Assembly (NCBI RefSeq): GCF_013408655.1
Contig: NZ_JACCBP010000001.1
Span: 3,596,001 to 3,660,000, forward strand
Reading direction: 5' to 3'
Origin: Pigmentiphaga litoralis
GTDB taxonomy: Bacteria > Pseudomonadota > Gammaproteobacteria > Burkholderiales > Burkholderiaceae_B
DNA length: 64,000 bases
The notes below the pieces were generated by a model. That model was not told where the DNA came from. It was given only the letters and a program-made list of their open reading frames with translations, and did not search any database. Shown here piece by piece: positions 1 to 9,130 of this stretch. The number at the start of each line of letters is the position of its first letter. Positions within the stretch are counted from its first letter, which is position 1. Both the position numbers and the translations under genes were made by a program.

Positions 1-48
1 TAATGAATCCGCATCCGAGCGCCATAACCGTTCCTTTATGCCCATGCC

Positions 49-996
49 ATGAATGAGCTCATCCGTCGCCTGACCATGCGGCACCTGCGCCTGCTTGTGA
101 CCCTGTACGACATGGGCGGCGTCTCGCGCACGGCCCGTCTGCTGCATGTGACGCAGCCGGCGGTGTCCAAGACCGTGCGGGACCTGCGCGACATTGTGGG
201 CGACGCGCTGTTCGAATCGACAGGCGAAGGGTTGCAGTGGACACCGGCTGGCCAGGTGGTGGTCCAGCGCGCGCGGGCGATCTTGCGCAACGTCGATGAT
301 CTGGAACGTGAAACCCAGCGCGCCAAGCTCGGCACCCGCGAACGGTTCGCGATCGGCACGACGCGCGTGGCCGAAGCCGCGGTGTCGGGCACCTTGCCGG
401 CAGCGTTGCTGAAAGACGGGATGCTGGTCAGCCTGCATCGCGGCACCCGCGAACACATGCTGGCCGAGTTGGAACGCAAGGCGCTGGACGTCGTGTTCGG
501 AAGATGCGACGCGGGCTTTCGGCGCGCCGAATTCGAATACCACCCGATCTATCGCGACCGGTTCGTGGTGGTGTGCGGCCGCGGGCATCCGTGGTGGCGC
601 AAGCGGTCGGCCAGCCTGGCGGCCCTGGCCACTCAGGAATGGATCCTGCCGCCGCCGGGCACCTTTGCGCACCATGTGTTCGAACAGGCTTTCCTGTCGG
701 ACAACCTGGCGCCGCCGCAGGCATCGGTGCTGTCGATGCTGGGGCTCAATGATCTGCCGATGATGACCTCGCATCCCCTGCTGGCGCTGTTTCCCGAAAG
801 CGAAGCGACACGCCTGCAGGACGAAGGGCTGGTGCGCTGTCTGGATGGGCTGCAGACGCCCTACCAGGAAGTGGGCGCCATCCTGCTGCGGGACGCGACG
901 CCGCACCCCGCCCATCGCCGTGTCATCCAGCTGATGACGGCGTTCGCCACCGGCCGGTTGCCGACCCTGCCGATGACGCGCCCTACATCTGCGTAA
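49..996 (+). CDS. LysR-family transcriptional regulator
   Basis: A 315-residue LysR-type activator or repressor. The N-terminal winged helix-turn-helix is clear: residues 10-70 contain the typical run in which [20 protein letters not shown] spans the recognition helix. The rest (about 95-300) is the periplasmic-binding-protein-like effector domain, including the usual GRGHPW-type segment. The gene starts at the first ATG after the window edge; Met10 (MRHLRLL) is a possible alternative start. It runs tail to tail with the aldehyde dehydrogenase gene and overlaps its 3' end by 14 bases. It may control the aldehyde dehydrogenase operon or a gene left of the window; the operon also has its own IclR gene at the other end, so the target is open. 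Family assignment is secure, effector unknown. Confidence 0.9.
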   Translation: MNELIRRLTMRHLRLLVTLYDMGGVSRTARLLHVTQPAVSKTVRDLRDIVGDALFESTGEGLQWTPAGQVVVQRARAILRNVDDLERETQRAKLGTRERFAIGTTRVAEAAVSGTLPAALLKDGMLVSLHRGTREHMLAELERKALDVVFGRCDAGFRRAEFEYHPIYRDRFVVVCGRGHPWWRKRSASLAALATQEWILPPPGTFAHHVFEQAFLSDNLAPPQASVLSMLGLNDLPMMTSHPLLALFPESEATRLQDEGLVRCLDGLQTPYQEVGAILLRDATPHPAHRRVIQLMTAFATGRLPTLPMTRPTSA

Positions 997-2410
997 TGAA
1001 CTTGGTCACCAGGTAGCCATCCATGCTTTCGGTGCCGCCTTCACTGCCCATGCCGCTGTCCTTGATGCCGCCAAAAGGCGTTTCGACGTTGCCCATGCCA
1101 AAGTGGTTGATGTTCACCATCCCGGCTTCCAGGCCGTTGGACACGGCATGCGCGGTCTTCAGGCTCTCGGTGAACACATAGGACGCCAGGCCGAACGGCA
1201 AGGCATTGGCGCGGGTCAGCACCTCGTCGATCGCATCGAAGCGGGTGACGGGCACGACGGGACCGAAGGGCTCTTCGGTCATGATGCGCGCGTCGTCGAC
1301 GATGCCCGCCAGCACCGTCGGCGCATAAAAAAAGCCGGTGTCGCCGATACGCCTGCCGCCGGTCACGACTTCCGCGCGGCGCGACACGGCATCGTCGACG
1401 AACGCTTCCATGGCCTGCACGCGCCGCGCGTTGGCCAGCGGCCCCATCTGCGTGCCCTCGGCCAGCCCGTCGCCGACCCGGGTCGTGGACATCGCATCGG
1501 CAAACGCCGCCACGAACCGGTCGTAGGCCTTGCGCTGCACATAGAAACGGGTGGGCGACACGCACACCTGCCCCGCGTTGCGCAGCTTGAACTGCGCCAG
1601 CATGGCGGCCGCGCGATCGATGTCGGCATCATCGAACACCAGCACCGGCGAATGCCCGCCCAGCTCCAGCGTCGTCCGCTTCATGTGGGCGCCGGCCAGT
1701 GCGGCCAGCTGCTTGCCGACCGGCACGGATCCGGTAAACGAGATCTTGCGCACGATGGGCGACGTGATCAGCTGCGTGGAAATCGCGGCCGGGTCGCCCC
1801 ACAGCGTGTTCAACACGCCAGGGGGCAGTCCCGCCTCGTGCAGCAAATCGGTCATCGCCACCACGGCGCTGGGCGACTCTTCCGGCCCTTTCAGGATCAG
1901 CGTGCATCCGGCCGCCAACGCCGCCGCCACCTTGCGCACGGCCTGCGACATGGGAAAGTTCCACGGCGTGAACGCCGCGCACACGCCGACCGGTTCCCGC
2001 AGCACGATCTGCCGCACCTCGGGCAGCCGCGGGGGCACGACGCGGCCATAGATGCGTCTGCCCTCTTCCGCGTGCCACTCGAATTGTTCGGCACACGACA
2101 TGACTTCGCCCAGGGCTTCGGCCAGCGGCTTGCCCTCGTCAAGCGTAATGCCGCGCGCGATGTCCGGCGCGCGATCGCGCGTCAGGGTGGCGGCCCGCCG
2201 CAGGATGGCCGACCGGTCGAGCGGCGACATGCGCCGCCATCCGGGCAGGGCCCGCTGCGACGACTGCAACGCGGCGTCGACATCCTCGGTCGTTGCGCAG
2301 GGCAACGATCCGACCAACGCGCCGGTGGCAGGATTGATGACCGGCTGCGTCGTTCTGCTCTCGGCGCCGATTGGCGTTCCGTCCAGAGTGAAGGTCAGGC
2401 TCGGGTACAT
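983..2410 (-). CDS. NAD(P)-dependent aldehyde dehydrogenase, succinate-semialdehyde dehydrogenase-like
   Basis: A full-length 475-residue aldehyde dehydrogenase. Key residues are visible: Asn151 in WNFP, general base Glu249 in LELGGHSP, and nucleophile Cys283 in GQVCVSP. The cofactor-binding Rossmann part precedes these (FTGSVPVGK around 225-233). The closest familiar group is the GabD / succinate-semialdehyde and related semialdehyde dehydrogenases. It is the last gene of the leftward catabolic operon, 10 bases after the Bug receptor gene, with AGAGG upstream of the ATG. In that context it probably oxidises an aldehyde released by ring cleavage or decarboxylation to the acid; the substrate cannot be read from sequence. 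Its end overlaps the convergent LysR gene by 14 bases. Confidence 0.92.
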   Translation of the reverse strand: MYPSLTFTLDGTPIGAESRTTQPVINPATGALVGSLPCATTEDVDAALQSSQRALPGWRRMSPLDRSAILRRAATLTRDRAPDIARGITLDEGKPLAEALGEVMSCAEQFEWHAEEGRRIYGRVVPPRLPEVRQIVLREPVGVCAAFTPWNFPMSQAVRKVAAALAAGCTLILKGPEESPSAVVAMTDLLHEAGLPPGVLNTLWGDPAAISTQLITSPIVRKISFTGSVPVGKQLAALAGAHMKRTTLELGGHSPVLVFDDADIDRAAAMLAQFKLRNAGQVCVSPTRFYVQRKAYDRFVAAFADAMSTTRVGDGLAEGTQMGPLANARRVQAMEAFVDDAVSRRAEVVTGGRRIGDTGFFYAPTVLAGIVDDARIMTEEPFGPVVPVTRFDAIDEVLTRANALPFGLASYVFTESLKTAHAVSNGLEAGMVNINHFGMGNVETPFGGIKDSGMGSEGGTESMDGYLVTKFITQM

Positions 2411-2420
2411 GCGCGGCCTC

Positions 2421-3398
2421 TTATTGCAGCTTGATTGGCGAACGTTTCATGAGCGCGTCGTACACCACGGTTTCGCGCTGGATGCCTTCCTGCGACGAGG
2501 CCGGGGTCGAGCTCAACAACTCGACACCCCGCTTGCGGTACGAAGCCTGCAGTTCCGGATCGGCCAGCACCTTGTTGATCGCCGCGCTGACCTGGTCGAT
2601 CACGGGCGCGGGTGTCTTGCCTGGCGCGGCCAGCATGAACACGGTGGACGGAATCGCACCGGGTTTGCCGCCGGCTTCACCCAGCGTCGGCACGTCAGGC
2701 AGGAACGCGCTGCGCGTCGTATCGCCCACGGCCAGGACCTTGATGCGGCCCCCGCCCGCATGCTGCGACATGACCAGCCCGCCTGCCATCACCGCATCCA
2801 CTTCCCCTGCCAGCAGCGCATTGATCGCGGGGGCGACGCCCTTGTACGGCACGTACGAAAACTGCATGTTCTCGGACTGCGCCAGCATTTCCATGCCGAG
2901 ATGATTCACGTGGCCATTGCCGCCCGTCCCGACATTGGTCTTGCCCGGTGCGGTTCTGGAATAGGCGACGAAGTCCTTGTAGGTCGACCCCGGAAAGTTC
3001 TGGCGCACGGCCACCAGCAGGTTGATCCTGCCGACTTCGGCCACGGGCCGGATGTCGGTCTTGGGATCGTAGGGCAGCGTGCTGTACAGCATGGGGTTGG
3101 TGACCAGGGCCAGCCGGTCGATCATCAACAGGGTGTTGCCGTCGGCCGCGGCCTTGGCCACCGCCGCGGTGCCGATCATGCCGTTGGCGCCCGGACGGTT
3201 TTCGATCACCACGACGTTGCCGTTGTGGCTCAGGCGCTGGCCGATGTCGCGCGCCATGACATCGGGCTCGGTACCGGGCGGATAGGGAACGACGATCCTG
3301 ACCTGCCCTGCCGGCCATTGCGCGCTGGCCGGCGCGCCGCACAACGCTGCCACGCAACCCAATGCTGCGATCACCCATTTCGGGTCGAGACTTCCCAT
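2421..3398 (-). CDS. Bug-family tripartite tricarboxylate transporter receptor
   Basis: A 325-residue periplasmic solute-binding protein of the Bug / TctC family. The N-terminus has a hydrophobic signal peptide ending in APASAQ, followed by the family opening [19 protein letters not shown] and later the [18 protein letters not shown] segment that shapes the ligand site. I place the start at the internal ATG (position 3398), which has GGAGAG five bases upstream and begins directly before the signal peptide; the longer frame adds seven residues without a ribosome site. Genes for the TctA and TctB membrane subunits are not nearby, as is common for Bug genes. It lies between the sulfatase-like gene and the aldehyde dehydrogenase gene and likely captures the substrate of this operon or serves as a sensor. 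Confidence 0.93.
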   Translation of the reverse strand: MGSLDPKWVIAALGCVAALCGAPASAQWPAGQVRIVVPYPPGTEPDVMARDIGQRLSHNGNVVVIENRPGANGMIGTAAVAKAAADGNTLLMIDRLALVTNPMLYSTLPYDPKTDIRPVAEVGRINLLVAVRQNFPGSTYKDFVAYSRTAPGKTNVGTGGNGHVNHLGMEMLAQSENMQFSYVPYKGVAPAINALLAGEVDAVMAGGLVMSQHAGGGRIKVLAVGDTTRSAFLPDVPTLGEAGGKPGAIPSTVFMLAAPGKTPAPVIDQVSAAINKVLADPELQASYRKRGVELLSSTPASSQEGIQRETVVYDALMKRSPIKLQ

Positions 3399-3488
3399 CT
3401 TGCTCTCCAGAGGTTGCACTGCACCGGCAGGGCCGGCAGGGATCCCCCGGCGGCCGTTACCGCCGGGTCGAAAAGCTGTCTCGCCGGG

Positions 3489-5066
3489 TCACCAGCGTCC
3501 GATCAGGATATTCATCATGCGTTCGTGGGCATGGGTGCGCAGGACGACGTCGGCATCGGACTCCGTCGCGCGCTGCCGACGCCGGGCATGCCAGTCGTCC
3601 AGCGCCTCGCGCATCCGGCGGTGCACGGGCGCCGTGGCCGGATCGTTGCCGATGTCATGCAATTCATCGGGGTCGTCGTGCAGGTCGAACAGCTGCGGGC
3701 GATAGCCTTGCCACAGCATCAGCTTGTAGCGGTCGTCGCGGACCATCGTGCCGTGGCTCTCGTCCACCCCGCGTCCCAGGGTCAGGCGGGCCTCGCGATA
3801 GGCGTAGTCCAGCGTGCCCACGGTGATCTCGCGCAGCGTGCCGGTCGTCTCGCCGCGCAACCAGGGCAGCAGCGACTGCCCTTCGATACGCTGGGAACGC
3901 GGCAACATGCCCAGCGCATCCAGGATGGTCGGGACCACATCGACGCATTCCGCAAAGGCGTGGGATACCGTGCCGCGAGTCCCGGCGGCGCGAGCGTCGG
4001 GGTCATAGACGATCAGCGGCACACGCATCGCGCTGTCAAAGAACACTTCCTTTTCACCCAGCCAGTGATCGCCCAGGTGGTCGCCATGGTCGGACGAAAA
4101 CACGATCAGCGTGTCCTGCATCCGCCCCGCCGCATCAAGCACGTCCAGCAATCGGCCGAACTCGTCATCGATCTGTCTGACCAGGCCCAGGTACACCGGC
4201 TTGATGGTCTGCCAGGCCGTGTCGTGCGCAAACGCTTCGGACTCTTCATGCTTCTGGTAGGCCGCCTGCACCGGGTGCGGGTGCGACCGTTCCCTGGCCG
4301 ACCGCACGGGCGGCGCGCAGTCGGCGGGCCCGAACATCGCGTGGTACGGCGCAGGCGCCTTGTAGGGCCAATGCGGTTTGATGTAGGACAGGTGCAGGGT
4401 CCAGGGGGACTCGCCCTTGGCCTGGATGAAATCGATCGCGCGGTCGGTCAGATAGGCCGTCTCGGAATCGCGGCGATCGACGCGCGCGGGCAGGCCCGCG
4501 TTCCGCAGATACCAGCCGGATGCGAACGCCCCGTCCGTGTCCAGGCTGCCGATCACGTAGTCTTCCCAAGGCCGGTCGCTGTCGTAGCCGCGCGCCAGCA
4601 GGTGCTGCCGGTACGGGCTGTCGGCCTGCATTTCGAAGTGACCGTCGTAGCGTTCGATCGGCGTGAAGCCGCCTTGCCGGAACCGCACCGCGGCCGCGCC
4701 GGACACATCGAGGCCGCGCTGCTTCATGCCGCGGTCATCGGGCACGAAATGGGTCTTGCCCAACAGGTGGCATTCACGGCCATGCTGCGCCAGGTAGTCG
4801 CCCAGGCTCCATTCGTCGATGGGCATGGGAACGCGGTTCCAGGTGACCCGATGCGACACCGGATAACGGCCCGTGTAGTACGACGCGCGCGATGGGCCGC
4901 ACACGGCCGAGCTGACGTGGGCGCGATCAAAGCGCACGCCCAGCGCGGCCAGCCGGTCGATGTTCGGCGTCTGCAGCGCGCCACCGGGCCGGTAGCAGGA
5001 CAGCACATCGGCGCGGAGCTGGTCGCACATCACGAACAGCACGTTACGGGTCACGGTCGGTGTCAT
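3489..5066 (-). CDS. Sulfatase-superfamily hydrolase (arylsulfatase or phosphonate monoester hydrolase-like)
   Basis: A 525-residue alkaline-phosphatase-superfamily enzyme. The formylglycine signature is present as Cys56-Gly-Pro-Ser-Arg60, so Cys56 would be converted to formylglycine by a sulfatase-modifying enzyme. Other metal-site motifs are Asp15 near the N-terminus, GKTHF near residue 103, and SSDHGDHLGDH near residue 325. The last motif resembles phosphonate monoester hydrolases and related phosphodiesterases as much as arylsulfatases. There is no signal peptide, so the protein is probably cytoplasmic, unlike many secreted sulfatases. Its ATG overlaps the TGA of the flavin hydroxylase gene (ATGA), which implies coupled translation. 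It may remove sulfate or phosphonate from an aromatic substrate before or after hydroxylation; this is inference. Confidence 0.85.
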   Translation of the reverse strand: MTPTVTRNVLFVMCDQLRADVLSCYRPGGALQTPNIDRLAALGVRFDRAHVSSAVCGPSRASYYTGRYPVSHRVTWNRVPMPIDEWSLGDYLAQHGRECHLLGKTHFVPDDRGMKQRGLDVSGAAAVRFRQGGFTPIERYDGHFEMQADSPYRQHLLARGYDSDRPWEDYVIGSLDTDGAFASGWYLRNAGLPARVDRRDSETAYLTDRAIDFIQAKGESPWTLHLSYIKPHWPYKAPAPYHAMFGPADCAPPVRSARERSHPHPVQAAYQKHEESEAFAHDTAWQTIKPVYLGLVRQIDDEFGRLLDVLDAAGRMQDTLIVFSSDHGDHLGDHWLGEKEVFFDSAMRVPLIVYDPDARAAGTRGTVSHAFAECVDVVPTILDALGMLPRSQRIEGQSLLPWLRGETTGTLREITVGTLDYAYREARLTLGRGVDESHGTMVRDDRYKLMLWQGYRPQLFDLHDDPDELHDIGNDPATAPVHRRMREALDDWHARRRQRATESDADVVLRTHAHERMMNILIGRW

Positions 5067-6739
5067 GCGGCTTCCTTGGCGGCACAGGCAGGCGCGGCCG
5101 GCACGAACCGGTCAACAAAGCGCCGCAGGGTGGCGTCCGCATCGGCGCGTTTGCCCATCGCCGCAATGTAGCGATCCGGACGGATCAGCACCCAGTCGAC
5201 CCCGGCCGCGCGAAACCACAGGTTCAGCGCGTTTTCGGTGTCTTCGATCAACGCCACGCCGGCGGGCACATCGATGCGACGGCCGCTGGACGGACCGCTG
5301 CGCGCCATGGCCGCGACGGTCCGATGGCAGCCAAGCCGGTCCAGCCCATCCAGGGCGGCGGCGCTCAAGCCAGGCATGTGCCGCCAGGCCAGCAACGTGA
5401 AGCCATGGCCCAGCGCGTCGTCGAGGCGAATGCCGCTGCGATCCGCCGTGTCCACGGTCGGCTGGATGAACATGCGGCCCACGCCATCGTTGCGTTCCGC
5501 ATCCAGCACCACCCCGTCGGTGTAGCGCGGCATGGGCTTGAACTTCATCTGCAGCACGTAATCGCGCAGCCGTGGAATATTGCGGATCGCCATGAAGGTG
5601 CGGTCGCGCAGCCAGGCCAGCGCCGGCTGCGTCTGCGACAGCACCGCGCCGAACAGGTCGGCCAGTTCGATCATGGCCTTGGCGTGCCGATGGCGCTCAT
5701 CGTGGTAGGTCGCCAAGGCCTCGGGCTTGAGCCGGCCCTGCACGATCCACGCGGCCTTCCAGGCCAGGTTGCAGGCGTCGCGCAGGCCGGCGTTCAGGCC
5801 CTGCCCGATCCACGGCGGCGTCAGGTGCGCCGCGTCGCCCGCAATGCAGACCCGGCCCACGACGAAGCTGGAGGCGATGCGCGAATGGTGCGTGTAGACC
5901 CGGGCGCGGATCACGTTCAGCGCCCCCGGATCGGGCACCTGCCGGCTCAGGAGTTCGCGCACCTTGTCGGGATGCAGCATCTGCACGTCGTCTTCGCCTG
6001 GAAACAGCATGAATTCCCACCGGCGGATGCCATAGGGCAGATGCAGGCAGACATAGGGCCGGACCGGGTCGCAATGCAGCGCCGTGTAGGGTGCGTCGAG
6101 CGGGTCGTTGTCGCATTCGATGACAACCCACTTGCGCGCATGGGTCGCGCCCGGGAAGGGCAGCTGCAGCAATTTTTCGCGCACGGTGCTGCGGCCGCCG
6201 TCCGCGCCCAGCAGCAGGCTGGCCCGCACGACACGTTCCGTGCCATCGGCATCGCGCACCCGCGCCGTGACACCCTCGGCATCCTGCTCGAGCCCCGTCA
6301 GTTCCACACCCGAACGCAGTTCCACATGCGGGAACCGTTGCAGTCCGGTGCGCAGCGCCCGTTCACCCAGGGGCTGCGAAAACAGGTTGCGCCGGAACCA
6401 TCCGAATTCCCGCGTGGCTGGCAGGAACTCGGCAAAACATTGATTGCTGGCCGTATACATGCGCATGGGCACGTTCTGCATCATGTCTTTCAGCATGCTG
6501 TCGGCCACCCCCGCGCCTTGCAGGGTGCGCATGGCTTCATCGTCCAGGCCGACCGCGCGGGGGTAGTCCAGGATCTCGGTATTGCGCTCGAGCACCAGCG
6601 TGCGGACGCCATAGGTGCCCAGCAGATTGGCCAGGGTGGCGCCGACCGGGCCGGCGCCGATCACCAGGACGTCCACGGTGTCGGTCGCCGGCGCGGGCAC
6701 CGACGCAGACCCGGGCAGGGCTTGCAGCGCGGCGGTCAT
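5063..6739 (-). CDS. FAD-dependent aromatic hydroxylase, MhpA-like
   Basis: A 558-residue class A flavoprotein monooxygenase of the group that includes 3-(3-hydroxyphenyl)propionate hydroxylase (MhpA) and phenol or resorcinol hydroxylases. It has the dinucleotide fold GAGPVGATLANLLG at residues 28-41, the GADGGRSTVRE segment, and the GDAAHLTPPWIGQGLNAGLR motif binding FAD ribityl and NADPH. A C-terminal thioredoxin-like extension follows, as in MhpA and phenol hydroxylase. I chose the start at 6739 because its ATG overlaps the TGA of the NIPSNAP gene (ATGA); the longer frame has no family match upstream. It should add a hydroxyl ortho to a phenolic group using NAD(P)H and oxygen, preparing the ring for extradiol cleavage by the VOC protein of the same operon. 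Confidence 0.9.
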   Translation of the reverse strand: MTAALQALPGSASVPAPATDTVDVLVIGAGPVGATLANLLGTYGVRTLVLERNTEILDYPRAVGLDDEAMRTLQGAGVADSMLKDMMQNVPMRMYTASNQCFAEFLPATREFGWFRRNLFSQPLGERALRTGLQRFPHVELRSGVELTGLEQDAEGVTARVRDADGTERVVRASLLLGADGGRSTVREKLLQLPFPGATHARKWVVIECDNDPLDAPYTALHCDPVRPYVCLHLPYGIRRWEFMLFPGEDDVQMLHPDKVRELLSRQVPDPGALNVIRARVYTHHSRIASSFVVGRVCIAGDAAHLTPPWIGQGLNAGLRDACNLAWKAAWIVQGRLKPEALATYHDERHRHAKAMIELADLFGAVLSQTQPALAWLRDRTFMAIRNIPRLRDYVLQMKFKPMPRYTDGVVLDAERNDGVGRMFIQPTVDTADRSGIRLDDALGHGFTLLAWRHMPGLSAAALDGLDRLGCHRTVAAMARSGPSSGRRIDVPAGVALIEDTENALNLWFRAAGVDWVLIRPDRYIAAMGKRADADATLRRFVDRFVPAAPACAAKEAA

Positions 6740-7032
6740 AGCGGACTCAACATCCGGTTTTCCTGCCGGACCAGCAGATGGCGCGTGGCCTTGCGGAATG
6801 CCGTGAAGCCCGGATCGGCCATGAGTTCGCCCCGCCGCCGCACGCGGTCTTCGGCCGAGGCATACCGCCACAGGAAGACCAGCTGATTCAACTCGCCGGT
6901 CTCCGTCTGATAGAGCCCGGCCAGGTCACCCAGCAGCCGCGTCTGCAGCGCGCGGGCGTCGCCTTCATACAGCCGCAGGTATTCGGCGACACCGCCGGGC
7001 ACCAGCGTATAGGTGCGCATCTCAACCAACAT
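6736..7032 (-). CDS. NIPSNAP-family protein
   Basis: A 98-residue protein that is a single NIPSNAP / dimeric alpha-beta barrel domain. It begins MLVEMRTYTLVPGGVAEYL and contains the LVFLWRYAS strand typical of the family. No signal peptide or membrane segment is visible. The start overlaps the end of the alpha/beta hydrolase gene by 11 bases and the stop overlaps the flavin hydroxylase start as ATGA, so the three are translationally coupled. Small NIPSNAP proteins often sit in degradation operons for aromatic or terpenoid substrates; their biochemical role is not settled. It may be a small accessory or isomerase-like protein for the hydroxylated intermediate, but the sequence does not show this. 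Confidence 0.85.
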   Translation of the reverse strand: MLVEMRTYTLVPGGVAEYLRLYEGDARALQTRLLGDLAGLYQTETGELNQLVFLWRYASAEDRVRRRGELMADPGFTAFRKATRHLLVRQENRMLSPL

Positions 7033-7930
7033 GGGAGTCTCCTGAACGATGCGTCGGGGTCGCTTGCACGTCGCGGGTCACTGGAATGTCGCGGGCCAAC
7101 AGAAATGCCCGGACGTGGCCGGCAACGATCGCGGGCTGGTCGTCGTGGATGTAGTGCCCCGCATCGGGCACCTCTTTCCACTGAATGTTCGGATTGGCGT
7201 CGGCCATGGCCTGCGCCGACGCGTTCTGCAGGTAATCGGACCGGCCGCCGCGCAGCACGAGGGTCGGACAAGCCAGTTGCGCGACATGCGGCCGCAAGTC
7301 CACGACCCGCGCGGGATCCGGATGCAGACGGGTCGCGACAATGCCCGCGTGGTCATAGCGCCAGGTGTATCCCCCGTCGGGCAATACCTTCAGCATGCTG
7401 CGCAGTCGCTGCTCGCGCGCCGCTTCCGTCACCGTGGGACGCAGCGCGCGCATGAAGGCCATGGCCGCATCCCAATCCGCAAAACCGGCAGGCGTGGTCG
7501 CCAGTTCGCGCTGTATCCGTTCCGCCCCCGCGCTGCCTTCGAACGCGCCCGGGCCGGCGTCTTCGATCACCATGCGGCGCACGCGTGCCGGGTGCGCGGC
7601 GGCATACACGATCGCGGCAATGCCGCCCATCGAATGTCCCAGCAGATCAAACTGCCGCAGACCCAGATGGTCCGCCACCGCCGCCAGGTCCGCCACATAC
7701 GCATCGGTGTAGTAGTTGCGCGCCGGATCCCACTCGCTGGCGCCCCGGCCGCGCTGATCGATGCCGATCACGCGGTATTCGGGCTGCAGGGCCGCTGCCA
7801 GTCCGGCAAAGGTCTCGGCATAGCCCCGGATGCCATGCAGCATCACCACCGGATCGCAGTGCACAGGTCCCCACTCGGTGACATGCAGCGACAATCCTTC
7901 CGATTTCACGGCGTACTCGCGGCGTTCCAT
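7022..7930 (-). CDS. Alpha/beta-fold hydrolase
   Basis: A 302-residue alpha/beta hydrolase. The nucleophile elbow is GHSMGG (about residues 97-102). The oxyanion region is MLHGIRG near residue 30. The acid is likely in the GGRSDYL segment and the histidine in DAGHYIHDD near residue 260. There is no signal peptide. The length and the LHGIRGYAETF opening resemble the meta-cleavage-product hydrolase group (MhpC, BphD and relatives) as well as haloperoxidase-like and esterase members, so exact chemistry is open. In an operon with an MhpA-like hydroxylase and an extradiol-dioxygenase-like VOC protein, carbon-carbon hydrolysis of a ring-fission product is the natural proposal. The start lies seven bases after the DUF1185 stop. 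Confidence 0.85.
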   Translation of the reverse strand: MERREYAVKSEGLSLHVTEWGPVHCDPVVMLHGIRGYAETFAGLAAALQPEYRVIGIDQRGRGASEWDPARNYYTDAYVADLAAVADHLGLRQFDLLGHSMGGIAAIVYAAAHPARVRRMVIEDAGPGAFEGSAGAERIQRELATTPAGFADWDAAMAFMRALRPTVTEAAREQRLRSMLKVLPDGGYTWRYDHAGIVATRLHPDPARVVDLRPHVAQLACPTLVLRGGRSDYLQNASAQAMADANPNIQWKEVPDAGHYIHDDQPAIVAGHVRAFLLARDIPVTRDVQATPTHRSGDSHVG

Positions 7931-7937
7931 GGCGTTC

Positions 7938-8540
7938 TCAGTTCAGGCCGTCACGGCCTTCGATGTCTGCGGCGCGCAGGCCGCCAAGCCGGGCACGCAG
8001 CCGGCCGCGCGTGGCAAAGGCAAACACCACCAGCACTTCGTCGGCATTGGGCGCATCGTGGAAGGTGGCGCTGACGGTGTCGTAATGCGACCGCACATAT
8101 AGCGCGTCTTTGTGGGCAAGCGGAATGTCGATCGTGGTGCCGGGCCCGCCACGCTTGCCGGTCGACGGCACCCACGACAGCGCCCCGCCCAGGGCTTCGC
8201 GCACCGGGTTGGCAAACACCGTGGTCAGCAGCGCATTGCCGTGTTCGTAGTCCCCTGCCTGGCCGACCACGCACGCCTTCCCATAACTTTCGATGGCCTG
8301 GCCGGCAGCCGCTTCCTGGATGCGTCGGCCGAACTCGACGCCAAGCGCGGCCGACGCGGCAATGGTGGTTTCGAGCTTGTCGACATAGCGGCCCGCATGG
8401 GGGTTGTGGATCGCAGCCGCGATCACGATCTTGCGCAATGGCTCGCCATCGGCAGGCTCGCCGCTTTCCGTCGCCAGGGTGTCCTCGAACTGCAGGTACC
8501 ACTTGCGGATGAACAAATCGCCAAAGTTGCCGGGGCGCAT
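7938..8540 (-). CDS. Amino acid synthesis family protein (DUF1185)
   Basis: A 200-residue protein of the DUF1185 / amino acid synthesis family. It begins MRPGNFGDLFIRKWYLQFED and has the conserved AAIHNPHAGRYV, EHGNALLTTVFANPVREALGG and KRGGPGTTIDIPLAHKDALYVRSHYD blocks (shown here only as family anchors). The start at 8540 has AAGGAG seven bases upstream; the in-frame extension upstream has neither a ribosome site nor family similarity. The biochemical role of DUF1185 is not known; members are common in operons for catabolism of organic acids and aromatic compounds in Alcaligenaceae and Rhizobiales, often next to Bug receptors. It lies between the VOC gene (49 bases upstream) and the hydrolase gene, inside the operon. 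Confidence 0.85.
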   Translation of the reverse strand: MRPGNFGDLFIRKWYLQFEDTLATESGEPADGEPLRKIVIAAAIHNPHAGRYVDKLETTIAASAALGVEFGRRIQEAAAGQAIESYGKACVVGQAGDYEHGNALLTTVFANPVREALGGALSWVPSTGKRGGPGTTIDIPLAHKDALYVRSHYDTVSATFHDAPNADEVLVVFAFATRGRLRARLGGLRAADIEGRDGLN

Positions 8541-8589
8541 GGGGTGTCTCCTTGTATCGGTAAACCTTGTATCGGGAAAAATGGACGGG

Positions 8590-9117
8590 TCAGAGCGGTT
8601 CGAGCGACATGGGGTCGCTGGGCGCGTTGTAGGCGTGCAGCACGCGCTTGCCTTCTTCGTCGTCATGGATCAGCGGGCAGAAAAATTCCAGCCTGTGCCC
8701 GTCGGGGTCGAGGAAGTACAGGCCATAGCCGATCTTGTGATCCGTGATCTTGACGATCTCGACCCCCTTGGCGAGCAAGGCGCCATACAGCCGGCGCAGG
8801 TCGTCAACGCCGCCATCGATCTCCAGCCCGTAGTGCTGCATGTTGATCGGACCCCGCGTGTAGGTGCCGGTCTCGTCATGCGCACGGATCAGAGCGATGT
8901 CGTGGTGTTTGGTCCCGAATGACAGGAACACCCACTCGGCCCCGCGCGCGGTCTCCTGCATGCCGAGCGTGTCGACATACCAGGGCGCGGACGTGAACGG
9001 GTCCTTTACGAACAAGGACAGATGGGTGCGGGCAATACGCGGGCGCAGGGGCGGGGTGGTCTGCGCGCCGGGGTTCGCGGTGGGGTCGGTCATGGGGTCC
9101 GTCATGGTCTCGGTCAT
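8590..9117 (-). CDS. VOC-family protein, extradiol dioxygenase / glyoxalase-like
   Basis: A 175-residue vicinal-oxygen-chelate protein. A complete metal triad can be read: His32 in RTHLSLFV, His95 in MQHYGLEI, and Glu144 in HRLEFF, matching the two-His-one-Glu ligand set of type I extradiol dioxygenases and glyoxalases. The remaining blocks (YFLDPDGHRLEFF) are typical. It has a single VOC module pair, shorter than two-domain catechol 2,3-dioxygenases, so it could be a one-domain extradiol enzyme, an epimerase or a lyase. The first 20 residues are low-complexity, from a short DNA repeat (atgacNgaNcc). Its place next to an MhpA-like hydroxylase and an alpha/beta hydrolase makes ring cleavage the best working role; this is inferred from context. 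Confidence 0.85.
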   Translation of the reverse strand: MTETMTDPMTDPTANPGAQTTPPLRPRIARTHLSLFVKDPFTSAPWYVDTLGMQETARGAEWVFLSFGTKHHDIALIRAHDETGTYTRGPINMQHYGLEIDGGVDDLRRLYGALLAKGVEIVKITDHKIGYGLYFLDPDGHRLEFFCPLIHDDEEGKRVLHAYNAPSDPMSLEPL

Positions 9118-9130
9118 GGGGTCGCTCCGG

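Noticed and set aside
2052..5171. A long open frame antisense to the Bug and sulfatase-like genes.
   Set aside because: Composition is that of a shadow frame and both opposite-strand genes have intact motifs.
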